From Haliotis asinina (Eukaryota; Mollusca; Gastropoda; Lepetellida; Haliotidae), in NCBI RefSeq assembly GCF_037392515.1, contig NC_090283.1:37836249-37900248 (forward strand): DNA of 64,000 nt, given 5' to 3'. Position numbers and translations under genes: made by a program. A model generated the notes under the pieces. It saw nothing but the letters and a program-made list of their open reading frames with translations. It searched no databases and had not been told where the DNA came from. Shown here one piece after another: positions 15,201 to 27,200 of this stretch. Each line of letters opens with the position of its first letter. The stretch's first letter is position 1.

Positions 15201-18200
15201 CGGATGCTTGTGACTGTTCACTGACATGTACGGATGGTTGTGACTGTTCACTGACATGTACGGAGGGCTGTGACTGTTCACTGACATGTATGGATGCTTG
15301 TGACTGTTCACTGACATGTACGGATGGTTGTGACTGTTCACTGACATGTACGGATGGTTGTGACTGTTCACTGACATGTACGGAGGGCTGTGACTGTTCA
15401 CTGACATGTACAGATGGTTGTCACTATTTACTGACATGTGCAGATGGTTGTGCTCTTTCATGGGATACCTAAAGTATCATGGTATAGCTGCTTCATTGGC
15501 ATCTTGATCATGCTCAGGGATACCCCAAAGCAGCTCAGACTTGCATTGGGCTTTCATCCTATTAAGAGGATAACACACTGTGATGATGTAACTTGACTAG
15601 AGTTCAAACTGACCATAGGCCCAATTTACTCACTTACCTGTAACCATATTATTGTTCTTCCTGAACTAGGACATACATGTTACTTTTGTATCATTTAGTG
15701 TATTATATGATTTGTTTATGAACAACTTTGTGATCTCTTCTGTATTTTTGCAGCCAGCTGTGTCAAATGCGAAGGAAGATAGTCTGCAGAGCATTTTACG
15801 AGATGAGCATCCTCCAGAGAAAGACAAAGAGCCAAACAGCCGTCCAGTCATTGTGCCCCACTCGACAGAGGACAAGGAAAATAAGCCCAAGAGGCGGGAC
15901 TTGCCAACACCAAGGACTAGTGTTCACAGTAGTGCCAATATTCCCAAATTTTACTTCCCAATGGGACGACCGCCCAAAATTGACAACACAGACTCTGTAT
16001 TACAGAAAGTGGCTCAGGAATTCTCTAACTTGGAAGGTGGAAAAGCTTACAAGCAACAGATGGGCCTTATAGCAAAGGTGAGAGTCAGCACTGTGGTCCA
16101 AATTAGGTTTAACAAAAGATCACTGTTTCCCAGTAACCTGTTTCACTGTTACTGTTATTTTACTGTTTGACTTAAAACCTCTTAGCTGACATTGTGTATC
16201 ATTCTTTCTGGCAGTAACCTACAGACATTTTCTAATTATCCTGAACACCAAGTTGAAACTAAAATGTCCTGTTTTCAAAAAGCTCTTGTTCATTTTGTTG
16301 TGCAAGTTTTTACTAGTTTTCACATCTCGATATTTCATGACTTTTCCAAATAACCTTTCTACACCGATTCTGGACCATTATATGGAGATGGTCAGGCTCT
16401 CTGTGTAGTAGTTTTACTCCAAGTCTGTACATAGGGTGAAGTCCATGGATGTAGTTCTGTACTAAAACTGTCAGGTGTAGATAGTTGTACCTGTTCTTAA
16501 TATATGACCTAGAAATTGAGTTGAAACTGATAATTATTGCCTTAGTGCCTTGTGCAAGTCTGTCCCATTTAGTGTTATTCCTCAGTAAGTAGTGTCTTCT
16601 GGCAGACCATGGCATTATGACTGTCATTAAAGATGGTTGCCTCCTAAATCCTGTATTTGCTTGATGGTGTATTTAAACTAAATCCATGCTGTGAATGACC
16701 TCCCAGCAGCAGGCTTACAGTGTTCTGTACTGAACTGTGACAAGTTCTCTATAAACAAGCCATAATTCATCTCTAGCACATATGGTACAGATTTTGTAAG
16801 GAGGCTTTTAAATGTGTATGTCACTTGCTACAAAGAAAGTGGTGATATCAATGCTAGAGAGGATTCATGTGTTGTATACTTGAATGACAATACAGAGAAC
16901 TGGCCTGTATCATGTTGATGTGGCGAGTGCTCTGATTCACACAGCTTTCTCATGTTAGAGCAATGGCGTGGTTAGGCAATTAATTCAGTGAGGGAGTTGA
17001 GGTTCAAAACCACTTTTGATGATTTAAAGCCACTTGCCAATCAGAGCACTTGAACAAGAGTAGAGTATTGGCATTTGATGCTAATTGCAAATAGTCAGGC
17101 TTGAGTAATTCCATAAATCATGCTGCCATGGCAATATATTTGACTTTCCACACAGATCTGAAATGGTAATAAGTATCAGTGTAGTGTCAGCTTCAGCTTT
17201 ACTAAGGGCCATTGGTGAGGGTTATACCTTTGGTTGTGGCAGTACTAAAGATCAGTTGGTTTCAGTGAAGCACAGAAGAGACATTCCTAAATCATGAATA
17301 TAAAAGGTGTTAATGTCCAAGTCAAAGATTCAAAAGATGTTTATTGTACAAAATAGCCTCCAGCCCATATACATTGGAGTTATACATACATTATACATAT
17401 AGAATGATAAGTAGGAATTAGTGATCCAGACAGCAAGTTGTGTTACAGGCAGGAAATTACATACAAGTAGTGAAACAAGTGGTGAAATATGATGGGTCTA
17501 CAAAGCTTTATATCAGATATCAGCATAATTGATATAGTAAGACAAATTTATTATTACATGCTGGTCAGCTGATGAAAGAAGTAGAATAAATATGACAATG
17601 AATACTAGTATTGAGTTAAAGTTAGTGCAGGTTACACAGAACAGTCAATTCTGTCAGTTTACAGTTCCGTAAACAGGAACAGGAACTAACTGAAAAACAG
17701 CAGATACATGATTATTTTTCTGTGGAAGGCCAGTAATATTTATGCTTTCCACTGAGTGTCTCCATCCACTGATTCTCCCTAACTTCCTGCTGCTGTTTGA
17801 ACCGATATGTTAGTTCAGCTACACAAAAATGTCACGTCCTCCATGGTCCACTGGTTGCTCGCATCTTTGCCGCATCTTTGCCCCTGTATATAAACAGTCT
17901 GTAACATGCCAGTCACTCACAGGAGTTAGGTGATCCACTGTGTACATCAGACCTGGGAAGAAAGTAGAAGATCATTTCTACCACCGTCTGTCTACCTTGA
18001 TGTCATGGGTTGTTGCTACCCTGATCTAGTAGATTGTTGCTATTGTTGTCTACCCTGATGTGGTATATTGGTGCTATTGTTACTACTGCTGTCTACCCTA
18101 ATATTGTATATTTTTGCCACTGCTGTCTGCTCTGATTTACAGCAGGTGGGCATTTTATTACGTACAAACATGGCGGATTTATTTCTTAGAAACTTATGCA

Positions 18201-21200
18201 GGCATTCAAATTGTCATAACTCATTAACTATAAGCAGTCTTAGCTCAATATTTTGTGATGTGTCCCTTGCTTTTCAACATTTGCCTTAGAACCGATGAAT
18301 AACGATTTCTGATGAAAGTGAGGGGAATATTTTCCTATATGTCCCGCACTTTGTGTTCCAAATTGGAGCTGACTGAATGTATTTTCGGCATCCCTGAAGT
18401 CTATTCTTCAGGTATAGCCAACAGTTCTTAATAATATTTGCATCATGATTCTGTGCAGGCCACATCATTCCTGTAATGTCATTTTGTCGCTTGTTATCTT
18501 GAACGACACGGTCCTGATATATGAGGCCGCTGTCGTCATGGAGTGTGTAGTGTTTTACCACAAAGTATCTGGCTACAATGGGCAAAGGTGTATCATTGAA
18601 GATTTCTGTGCATTTTTGAACATATACGTTTGCCATTAGCAACAGAAGTTGCAAATGGTACCAGCACTATGACATGTGCTACAACCCCACATCATCAACC
18701 TGATGCTTAGCTGTCATCCCGGATAAAGACATTTCAGGAGGTATTCTTCACTGGGCTGTCTCCAAACAAAAATATTATTGTTTTCTGAAATGATAAATTA
18801 TTCTGTGTATGGTATCATTTGAACCTCTTGCCCAGGCCGAACGATTTCTGACATCATCGTCACAAAGTCAGATTTTCTTTCTAAGAACACATCTGTGAAA
18901 TATATTTTCATATAATCGTTTCCTTACAGTCCTCACCTATACATGTGTTGCCCCATTGTAGTGAAATCCTATTTTCTCTCACCAACCTCAAAATTTGTCA
19001 ATTGTCACGAGGCATCAGTTTCTTCATAGGACGTGTTCTGAGAGCATTTTTGACTGATCCATGTTGATTAAACCGCTTTACCACTGAATATATGCTGCTT
19101 CGAACCATTTCAGAGAATCTTGCAATATTAGAACATTTTTCACCACTTTGAAGCTTTTTCGCAATTAATTTCCTAAGTGACTGAGACAAATCAGGCAATT
19201 TCCCCATGACAGAATATGTATCAGACAAGTGGATTAAAAATAGAGTCATGTGACCGACATGTGACATCATGATCCATCATGTGACAAAATATTAATATGA
19301 TACACTGGGTAGTTTTTGAGACCTGTGAAGGTCCGAGGTAGAATAGGCCTTCAGCAACCCAGGCTTGTTACAACAGGTGATGATGCTTTTTGCAAGAGGT
19401 GACTAACGGGATCTTGCAGTCAGACTAGCTAACTTGGTTGACTCATGTCAGTGGTTCCCATTTGCGCAGATTGATGCTCATGTTATAGATTGTTCCTCCT
19501 GGTGTCTTCCCTGATGTTGTATATGCTTGCCAGTACAGTCTGACCTGATGGTAGGGATTGTTGCAAGTGCTATCTGCCCTGATGGTGGGGATTGTTTCAA
19601 GTGCTATCTGTCCTGATGGTGGGGATTGTTGCCAGTACAGTCTGACTTGATGGTAAGGATTGTTGCCAGTACAGTCTGACCTGATGGTGGGGATTGTTGC
19701 TAGTACAGTCTGACTTGATGGTGGGGATTGTTGCAAGTGCTATCTGTCCTGATGGTGGGGATTGTTGCAAGTGCTATCTGTCCTGATGGTGGGGATTGTT
19801 ACCAGTACAGTCTGACCTGATGGTGTTGATTGTTGCCCAAACAGTCTGACCTGATGGTGGGGATTGTTGCAGTGCAGTCTGTCCTGATGGTGGGGATTGT
19901 TGCAAGTGCTATCTGTCCTGATGGTATCGATTGTTGCCAGAACAGTCTGACCTGATGGTGGGGATTGTTGCAGTGCAGTCTGTCCTGATGGTGTTGATTG
20001 TTGCAAGTGTAGTCTGTCCTGATGGTGTGGCTTGTTACCAATAATATCTGTACTGGTGGTGTGGATTGTTGCCAGTGGAGTCTGTCCTTATGGTATGGAT
20101 TGTTGCAAGTGCAGTCTGACCTGATGGTGGGGATTGTTGCCAGTGGAGTCTGACCTGATGGTGGGGATTGTTGCCAGTGGAGTCTGACCTGATGGTGGGG
20201 ATTGTTGCCTGTGAAGTCTGTACTGATGGTGTGGATTGTTGCTTGTACACTCTGTCCTGATGGTGGGGATTGTTGCCAGTGGAGTCTGACCTGATGGTGG
20301 GGATTGTTGCCAGTGCAGTCTGACCTGATGGTGGGGATTGTTGCAAGTGCAGTCTGACCTGATGGTGGGGATTGTTGCCAATGTCTGGACTGGTTGTGTG
20401 GCTTGTTGCTACACTGAAGGCAGAGGTTTTTCCTAATGTTTCACAGTGCTAAAATACTGCCTTATACAGTGTAATATTCACACAGGACTTTCATGTCTTA
20501 TGTGTTATGTATGTTTCTTTTATATTTGTTTTAAAGAAATGCTGGTAGCCTTTTTGTGCACAGATATTTGGGGTTTGGCAGTTCAACAGTTATGTGATAT
20601 GGTATCCACACTGCGTCAGTGAATTCCCTTTTGTAAATACAAGTGGGTATTACTCATTGTTTCTCTAGTCACGTCGGTTTTATCCCCTGTAGAATAAAGA
20701 TTCTCACATTAACTTTAGGATAATGAAAACTTATCAGTTTAAGCTATGCTTTATTGTCATTATAGCATTTAGCACTATTGTCTTTACATGTGTGCATATT
20801 AACCGTAACGTTTCCTTCTTGTGGTGTTTGTCATTTTAGCAGGGACTTTCCTTCTGACAAGTACAGGAGGATCTGTTTTAACCCAGCACACTACTGGGTC
20901 TTCTAATGGCTGTTCAAATCTCCATATGCATGCCAAATTGTATTTTAACGGCCTTTGTTTAGAATCATGTGTGTTAAATGCATCAGATTCTTTAAGTGTG
21001 CAGTTGCAGTCCACATGTTTCTTGAATTACTGTATGTGTACAGATACAATTGTTGCTTTTTTCAGGCTTGTGGTGTTCCGTTCTACTGGAAGTGCCCGCT
21101 GTTCCGAGGATCAGGGGGAGATAAGCAGGGATATATTACCTACCAGATGTTTGCCTCTATGTGGAAGAAGTGAGAATGTTTTCATTAAAGATTCTGCGCT

Positions 21201-24200
21201 TTATTTTTATCATCTTATTTAAGTGGCTGAGAGATTAGGTGGAGTACTTTCATGTTGTGAAATCTTGAGCTGCCAACCTTTTTTTTTTCAGAATGTGAAA
21301 TGAAAATACAGTATCAACAGCATCAACCTCTGTAGAGGTTTGATAATGGTGAACCTCACATCTGAGTATTTTTTTAATTCCTACCAGCTGGAAGACATTA
21401 CAAACATTTGTTTTGATTTATTACCTTTGGGACTTTAGGATATATTTGTAGCTTCTGTTTGAGTGAAATCCTAATACAGATTTTCTTTGTGTATGTACTG
21501 ATAATTAGTGTAGATGTCGAGCTATTGAAAGACAACATGATGAATGATTAGACAGTATGAATTGTGTTGGAGCATCTGTTTCTGTGTGACATCAGCAGTA
21601 ATCTGAAAGACATTTGTAATTGGCCAAATGTGCTGTTGCCTGCCATGCTACAGCAGAGTTGAGCTGGTTGCAGGGAAGTGTGTCTGGCCACGTGGTGTTC
21701 TGTCTACACAGAGCAACATCCAAGATTCCTCCTTGGCAGCAGGACACTCTCACAACTTACATAATGTGTAACCAACTTAACTTTGAAAACTTTTCCAGAA
21801 CTTTCTCTCACTAGATTTTCTGGAAGTCAAAATTGTTAAATCCTTTTCGGATAAAAATGGGTGATGGCTGGTCCAAAGATTTGTAAATTAAAGTAGATAG
21901 GAAATAAGGAGTTTAGCGGTGCCTATATCTGAGCTGTTAATCCTTTGTGTTATTGCTGAACATATACTCAACACAAACAAAATGCAAGGAACCTATGATT
22001 GCATGTAAGTACCTCATGATAAGTCATCCTGACATAAGGCTGGTACATGTCTGCCAAAGGATTGATGTTGCAGACTGCTGATAAAAAGTTGTGAAACAAA
22101 TTGCAAACAAAAAATTGTTTCACATATAAGAAAGAAGAGCTTTGTGTGAAAAACGCATCAACAAATTAGTGACATTTTCATATAGCATATTTGAACATAT
22201 ATCTTTTAATGGTTGCAGACTTCCCCAATATGCCGAAACTTGTTCGTGTAAAATGTTGTCCTAGAGAAACAGTTTCAAGTTTCCTTTAACAGCTGTCAGG
22301 AGCGGGGTCTCAAGGCAAAGCTCAAAACATTGTAAAAAATGTAACTTAATACACATGTCTAACTTCTGAAGATATGAAAATAGAAAATACACCAGTTTCT
22401 GACTTGTGGATGGATGGTAAAACATGAAGTACCGTTTTTCCTGAATTTGAACTTTCTTTTCTGACACTATATATGTTCCTTGGGAGAGGCTGAATGCACA
22501 TGGCAGCTGTGTCCTTCTGCAGCTGAACTGATCTATCCCATTGGATGGAATCATTAACTCCTTGCTTGCTGATATGCTACAGCATATACACGTGCATGTA
22601 ATCCACACAATCCCACTGATATGGACCAGTATGAACACTAACAACTAAATACTGACAGGTCTCAAGGTTAATGGTTACTCACAGTAGCTTCTTTACTAGT
22701 TTTTACGTAACACATACACCACAGTTGTTGTGTTTGACTGTTGCAGGCTGATGGAGAGTTACCATGATGAGGCATCACGGTTTGTCAAACTCTTGGCAAA
22801 ACCCAACTGTAACTACATTGATGATGAGGATCTTGTGCCTCTTGTACAGGTAGGGAATTAAATACTGTAACAACCTGCCTCTTGTACAGGTAGGGAATTA
22901 AATACTGTAACAACCTGTTTCTTGTACAGGTAGGGAATTAAATACTGTAACAACCTGCCTCTTGTACAGGTAGGGAATTAAATACTGTAACAACCTGTTT
23001 CTTGTACAGGTAGGGAATTAAATACTGTAACAACCTGTTTCTTGTACAGGTAGGGAATTAAATACTGTAACAACCTGCCTCTTGTACAGGTAGGGAATTA
23101 AATACTGTAACAACCTGTTTCTTGTACAGGTAGGGAATTAAATACTGTAACAACCTGCCTCTTGTACAGGTAGGGAATTAAATACTGTAACAACCTGTTT
23201 CTTGTACAGGTAGGGAATTAAATACTGTAACAACCTGCCTCTTGTACAGGTAGGGAATTAAATACTGTAACAACCTGCCTCTTGTACAGGTAGGGAATTA
23301 AATACTGTAACAACCTGTTTCTTGTACAGGTAGGGAAATAAATGCTGTAACAACCTGCCTCTTGTACAGGTAGGGAATTAAATACTGTAACAACCTGTTT
23401 CTTGTACAGGTAGGGAATTAAATACTGTAACAACCTGCCTCTTGTACAGGTAGGGAATTAAATACTGTAACAACCTGTTTCTTGTACAGGTAGGGAATTA
23501 AATACTGTAACAACCTGCCTCTTGTACAGGTAGGGAATTAAATACTGTAACAACCTGCCTCTTGTACAGGTAGGGAATTAAATACTGTAACAACCTGTTT
23601 CTTGTACAGGTAGGGAATTAGATACTGTAACAGCCTGTTTCTTGTACAGGTAGGGGAAATAAATGCTGTAACAACCTGTTTCTTGTACAGGTAGGGAATT
23701 AAATACTGTAACAACCTGCCTCTTGTACAGGTAGGGAATTAAATACTGTAACAACCTGTTTCTTGTACAGGTAGGGAAATAAATGCTGTAACAACCTGCC
23801 TCTTGTACAGGTAGGGAATTAAATACTGTAACAACCTGTTTTTTGTACAGATAGGGAAGTAAATACTGTAACAACCTGTTTCTTGTACAGGTAGGGGAAA
23901 TAAATGCTGTAACAACCTGCCTCTTGTATAAGTTGGGGTAATAAATGCTGTAACTACCTGCCTCTTGTACACGTAGGGAACTACATGCTGTAACAACCCA
24001 CCTCTTATAGAGGTAGGGGAAATAAATTCTGTAACAACCTGCCTCTTGTACAGGTAGGGGAAATAAATGTTTAACTCCCTTGGAGATACCTTATGTACAG
24101 GTGGGGAAAGTAATCCATGGATGACAAGTTCTTTATTTGGTGAGTGCAACAATTCGATACAGATCCTTGTGCTGTTGCCCAGCATTAAAGTTACTCCACT

Positions 24201-27200
24201 CAAAGAAGAGAAAACATATTGTGTAATTACCTATTGCTATTACAGGTAGGGAAAATAATTGCTAAAAATGCCTGCCTCATGTAAAGGTAGAGCAAAGATA
24301 TTCTATAACTACAGGTTTGCTGGTACAGGTTAGGGAGATAAATGAAGTAACTACCTTGAAGATGACCATGAATGGCGACTGTGCTTGTTGTAAACGTCGA
24401 CTAATGGGATCGTATGGTCAGGTTCGCTGACATGGTTGACTCATGTCATCAGTTCCCAATTGTGCAGATTGATGCTCATGTTGCTGGTCACTAAACTCAA
24501 TCACTTACGTCTTGCATATCTCACTTTTATAAGGTCTCAAATCAAAATTGTAAATATTCATTCATATTTGGTTCTGGTGACCACGAATAATGAATTACAT
24601 TCATGAAGGGCTATGGTTCTATGTGAGGGTATTGTAGCAGCCCTACTGTGCACATCATGCTTGTGACTGCATGACTCTGTTTATCATGAAATTAAATGGT
24701 TACCCTATTGTGTTCTGCTTTTCTCTTCAGTCTTAGTCAAAGCTTCATACTCGATAGACTTTGAATGGTACATGTCCTTGTGGTATTTACTTCTATCCAT
24801 GATATATCATGTTTCAGGATGTAGTGGAATCTCACCCAGGGCTTAGTTTCCTCCAAGAAGCTCCAGAATTCCATTCTAGATATATAAATACGGTAAGAGA
24901 CTCCTGTCTTCCACATGCACACTTTCACAATGTAATATCTCTCTAATGTAAGACTTATTCTTAATAAAGAAGCTTAATGCATAAGATATCTTGGTGATGG
25001 GGACATGGTGGGTGAGCTGAGCATGCACTAGTGCATATATATGTTCGCTATATAAATATCCTATATCTATCTATATCGATATACAACAACTTCTAAATGC
25101 CATTGAAAGGTATTTGAGATTGATGTTTTCACTGTAAAGTTTAAAGAACAACTAAACTCAATTTTTTGGTATTCTTTTTATCACTGCATATGAAAGACTT
25201 CTGGCTAGTCATAAACGGAACACCATTTTTTAAAAATCAAACTTGTGGTTAATTAATACCAAGCGCTCAAAAGTTGCTAAAAGGCTGTCTCTGCTTCTCT
25301 CTTGCCTGCAAAAGAAACCGCAGACAGGTTACGTAACTCTGTCGCCAGGGCACTACAGTGACGTCATAGAAGGAACGATTTTCAGTTAAATATATAGAAA
25401 ATGTGTTGGAAGCTCGTCATTTTGCTGATTTCTCGACGTCACCAAAGACATGCCGAATTGTTGTGTTGACGTCAGTTGTTCCTTGGGGTTGGGTGATGGT
25501 GTCACGATGCACAGATTTCCACTGGACCACGTAGTTTGTGCTTAAATTGGTTGTTAGTGTGTGCGAAGTGAGCGTTGTGGAAGCCTGTGGTATATACTTA
25601 ATCGGATGGTTTGCCCCCTACCACGCTTCCAGGATAGAAAATGGAATTCAAGTTTCATCGAGTTTATAAAATCAAGACTGCTTACTACACATTGTTGATC
25701 AAAAGGATTTTGCATGGATATAACGCTTTCTTCCTCGGAAATGAGGTTGTGGTCGAAGTGACAATATTATCATAAGTAATATTATATTGACCCCTCGTAT
25801 TGACCGCTTCCAAGAGTGAAATTGTTATGTTATAAGCAATGTCATGTAAAATCCTAATGCCCATCAATGAGATACATATTTTACTACCATTTTGATTTTG
25901 TAAGTCGTTGAAAACAAACTTATATCGCATTCATCCCAAGAGAGGGCGCCGCCATTTTTGAAAATCGTTAAGTCAAATCCATTTGATTTAATGAGATTAT
26001 GGTTTGTTTTCATCAAGTTAGAAAATCAAAACTACATAAATATGTATTTGAATCATTATCAAAAAGAGTTTGCATGACACAACCTGTAACATAACCTAAG
26101 CGAGGTCGGGGTCGAAGTGAAAATACTGCGCGATAAATTTCATCACTTGCTCAATTTACTTGATTTGTAACGTTCACTCACCAGTATGTAGACACTTGTC
26201 AATATACGTCTTTATATTTGGTCTCATAATCCTAATTACTTTATAATCATACTTGTATGCATTTTGAAACTTAATAAAAATAATAATTGGTTCCCAATTG
26301 TGCAGATCGATGCTCATGTTGTTGATCACTGGATTGTCTAGTCCAGACTCAATTATTTACAGACCACCGCCATATAGCTGTAATATTGTGCGGCGTAAAA
26401 CTAAACTCGCTCACTTACGTCACAAAGACGTGCCGCTCTGATTGGTTGAAATTTCGTTTGCGTCACTGTTGACAAAAAGGTCGATTTAAGTTAATTAGAG
26501 GTCGAAATGAGTAGTTTTAATTTAGTTTTCATTTATAACGATGTCAGCAAGTGATTTTGTATTTGTACCCTACTAGAGTATATGTGATATTTAAGCCCCT
26601 CAATTATGCCAGTGATGGTATCCAGTGATAATGCCTTAAGATTTTCTTTTAGTATGCATATGTGTTAAGTGGTTGATCCTGCATACTCTGATACTGGCTG
26701 TGGATGATGTGTTACAGGTGATAGCACGAATGTTCTTCAGCATCAACCGGTTGTGGACAGGGCGGTTGACAGTACAGGAGATACGTCAAAGTAGTCTACT
26801 TAGGGTGAGTATTTGTGCATCTCTCTTTATGACTCTCATCAGAACAGGAATCAGTCCTTTCATCCTGTCTTTTATCATGGTAACTAGAGTAAAATGATAT
26901 TTTCAACAAAAGAATTGTGTGATAATTACTAGGGATGTAATAAAACAGTACATCATACCTGTTGTAAGCAGAAACCTTACTGCAACAGTAGGACAGGTTA
27001 TTGTCCATTTTTCAGCAATGTCAGTGCAACATTGTTATAGTGTTTGTTCTTCTCTTAACCCTAGACCTTCAGTCACCCTCTTTAATCTACTGATACTGAT
27101 GTTCTTTATCTGCTAGGTCCAGGAGTGTATGTACCAGCAGCTGTCCTCTAAATCTTCAGTAAAGAACAAATTATATGGGAATATAATGAAAACATGTCCA

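Larger units (their letters stand above)
522..15753 (+). other. PP2A B'' intron a-b, 15.2 kb
   Basis: Large intron with no recognisable gene. It holds an 89 bp array (1395-1795), a 60 bp array (4733-5085), a dispersed repeat (6631-7055), a possible inverted-repeat element (7833-10812), a CA microsatellite plus CA-rich minisatellite (12230-12995) and a 30 bp array (15083-15462). The stretches 1800-4730, 5090-6630, 10815-12225 and 13000-15080 are AT-rich with no feature I can name. Confidence 0.7.
16078..21065 (+). other. PP2A B'' intron b-c, 5.0 kb
   Basis: Contains a decayed Tc1-like transposase on the - strand, a SINE copy and a 34 bp tandem array, listed separately. 16080-18120 and 20400-21060 show no recognisable feature beyond AT-rich sequence. 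Confidence 0.8.

Noticed and set aside
15044-15472. 142-codon Cys-rich repeat ORF (CDCSLTCTDG)
   Set aside because: Product of the intronic 30 bp array, with no flanking splice sites, signal peptide or homolog recognised. A mirror ORF exists on the other strand.
19443-20381. Several ORFs of 80-103 codons on the - strand (TIRTDSTGNNPHHQ-type)
   Set aside because: Frames of the 34 bp array. They shift between frames as the period is not a multiple of three.
23218-24203. ORFs on the - strand with LPVQEAGCYSI repeats
   Set aside because: Antisense reading of the 40 bp splice-site array.
22836-24355. CRISPR array
   Set aside because: Regular direct repeats but no unique spacers; units are contiguous, and the context is a eukaryotic intron.
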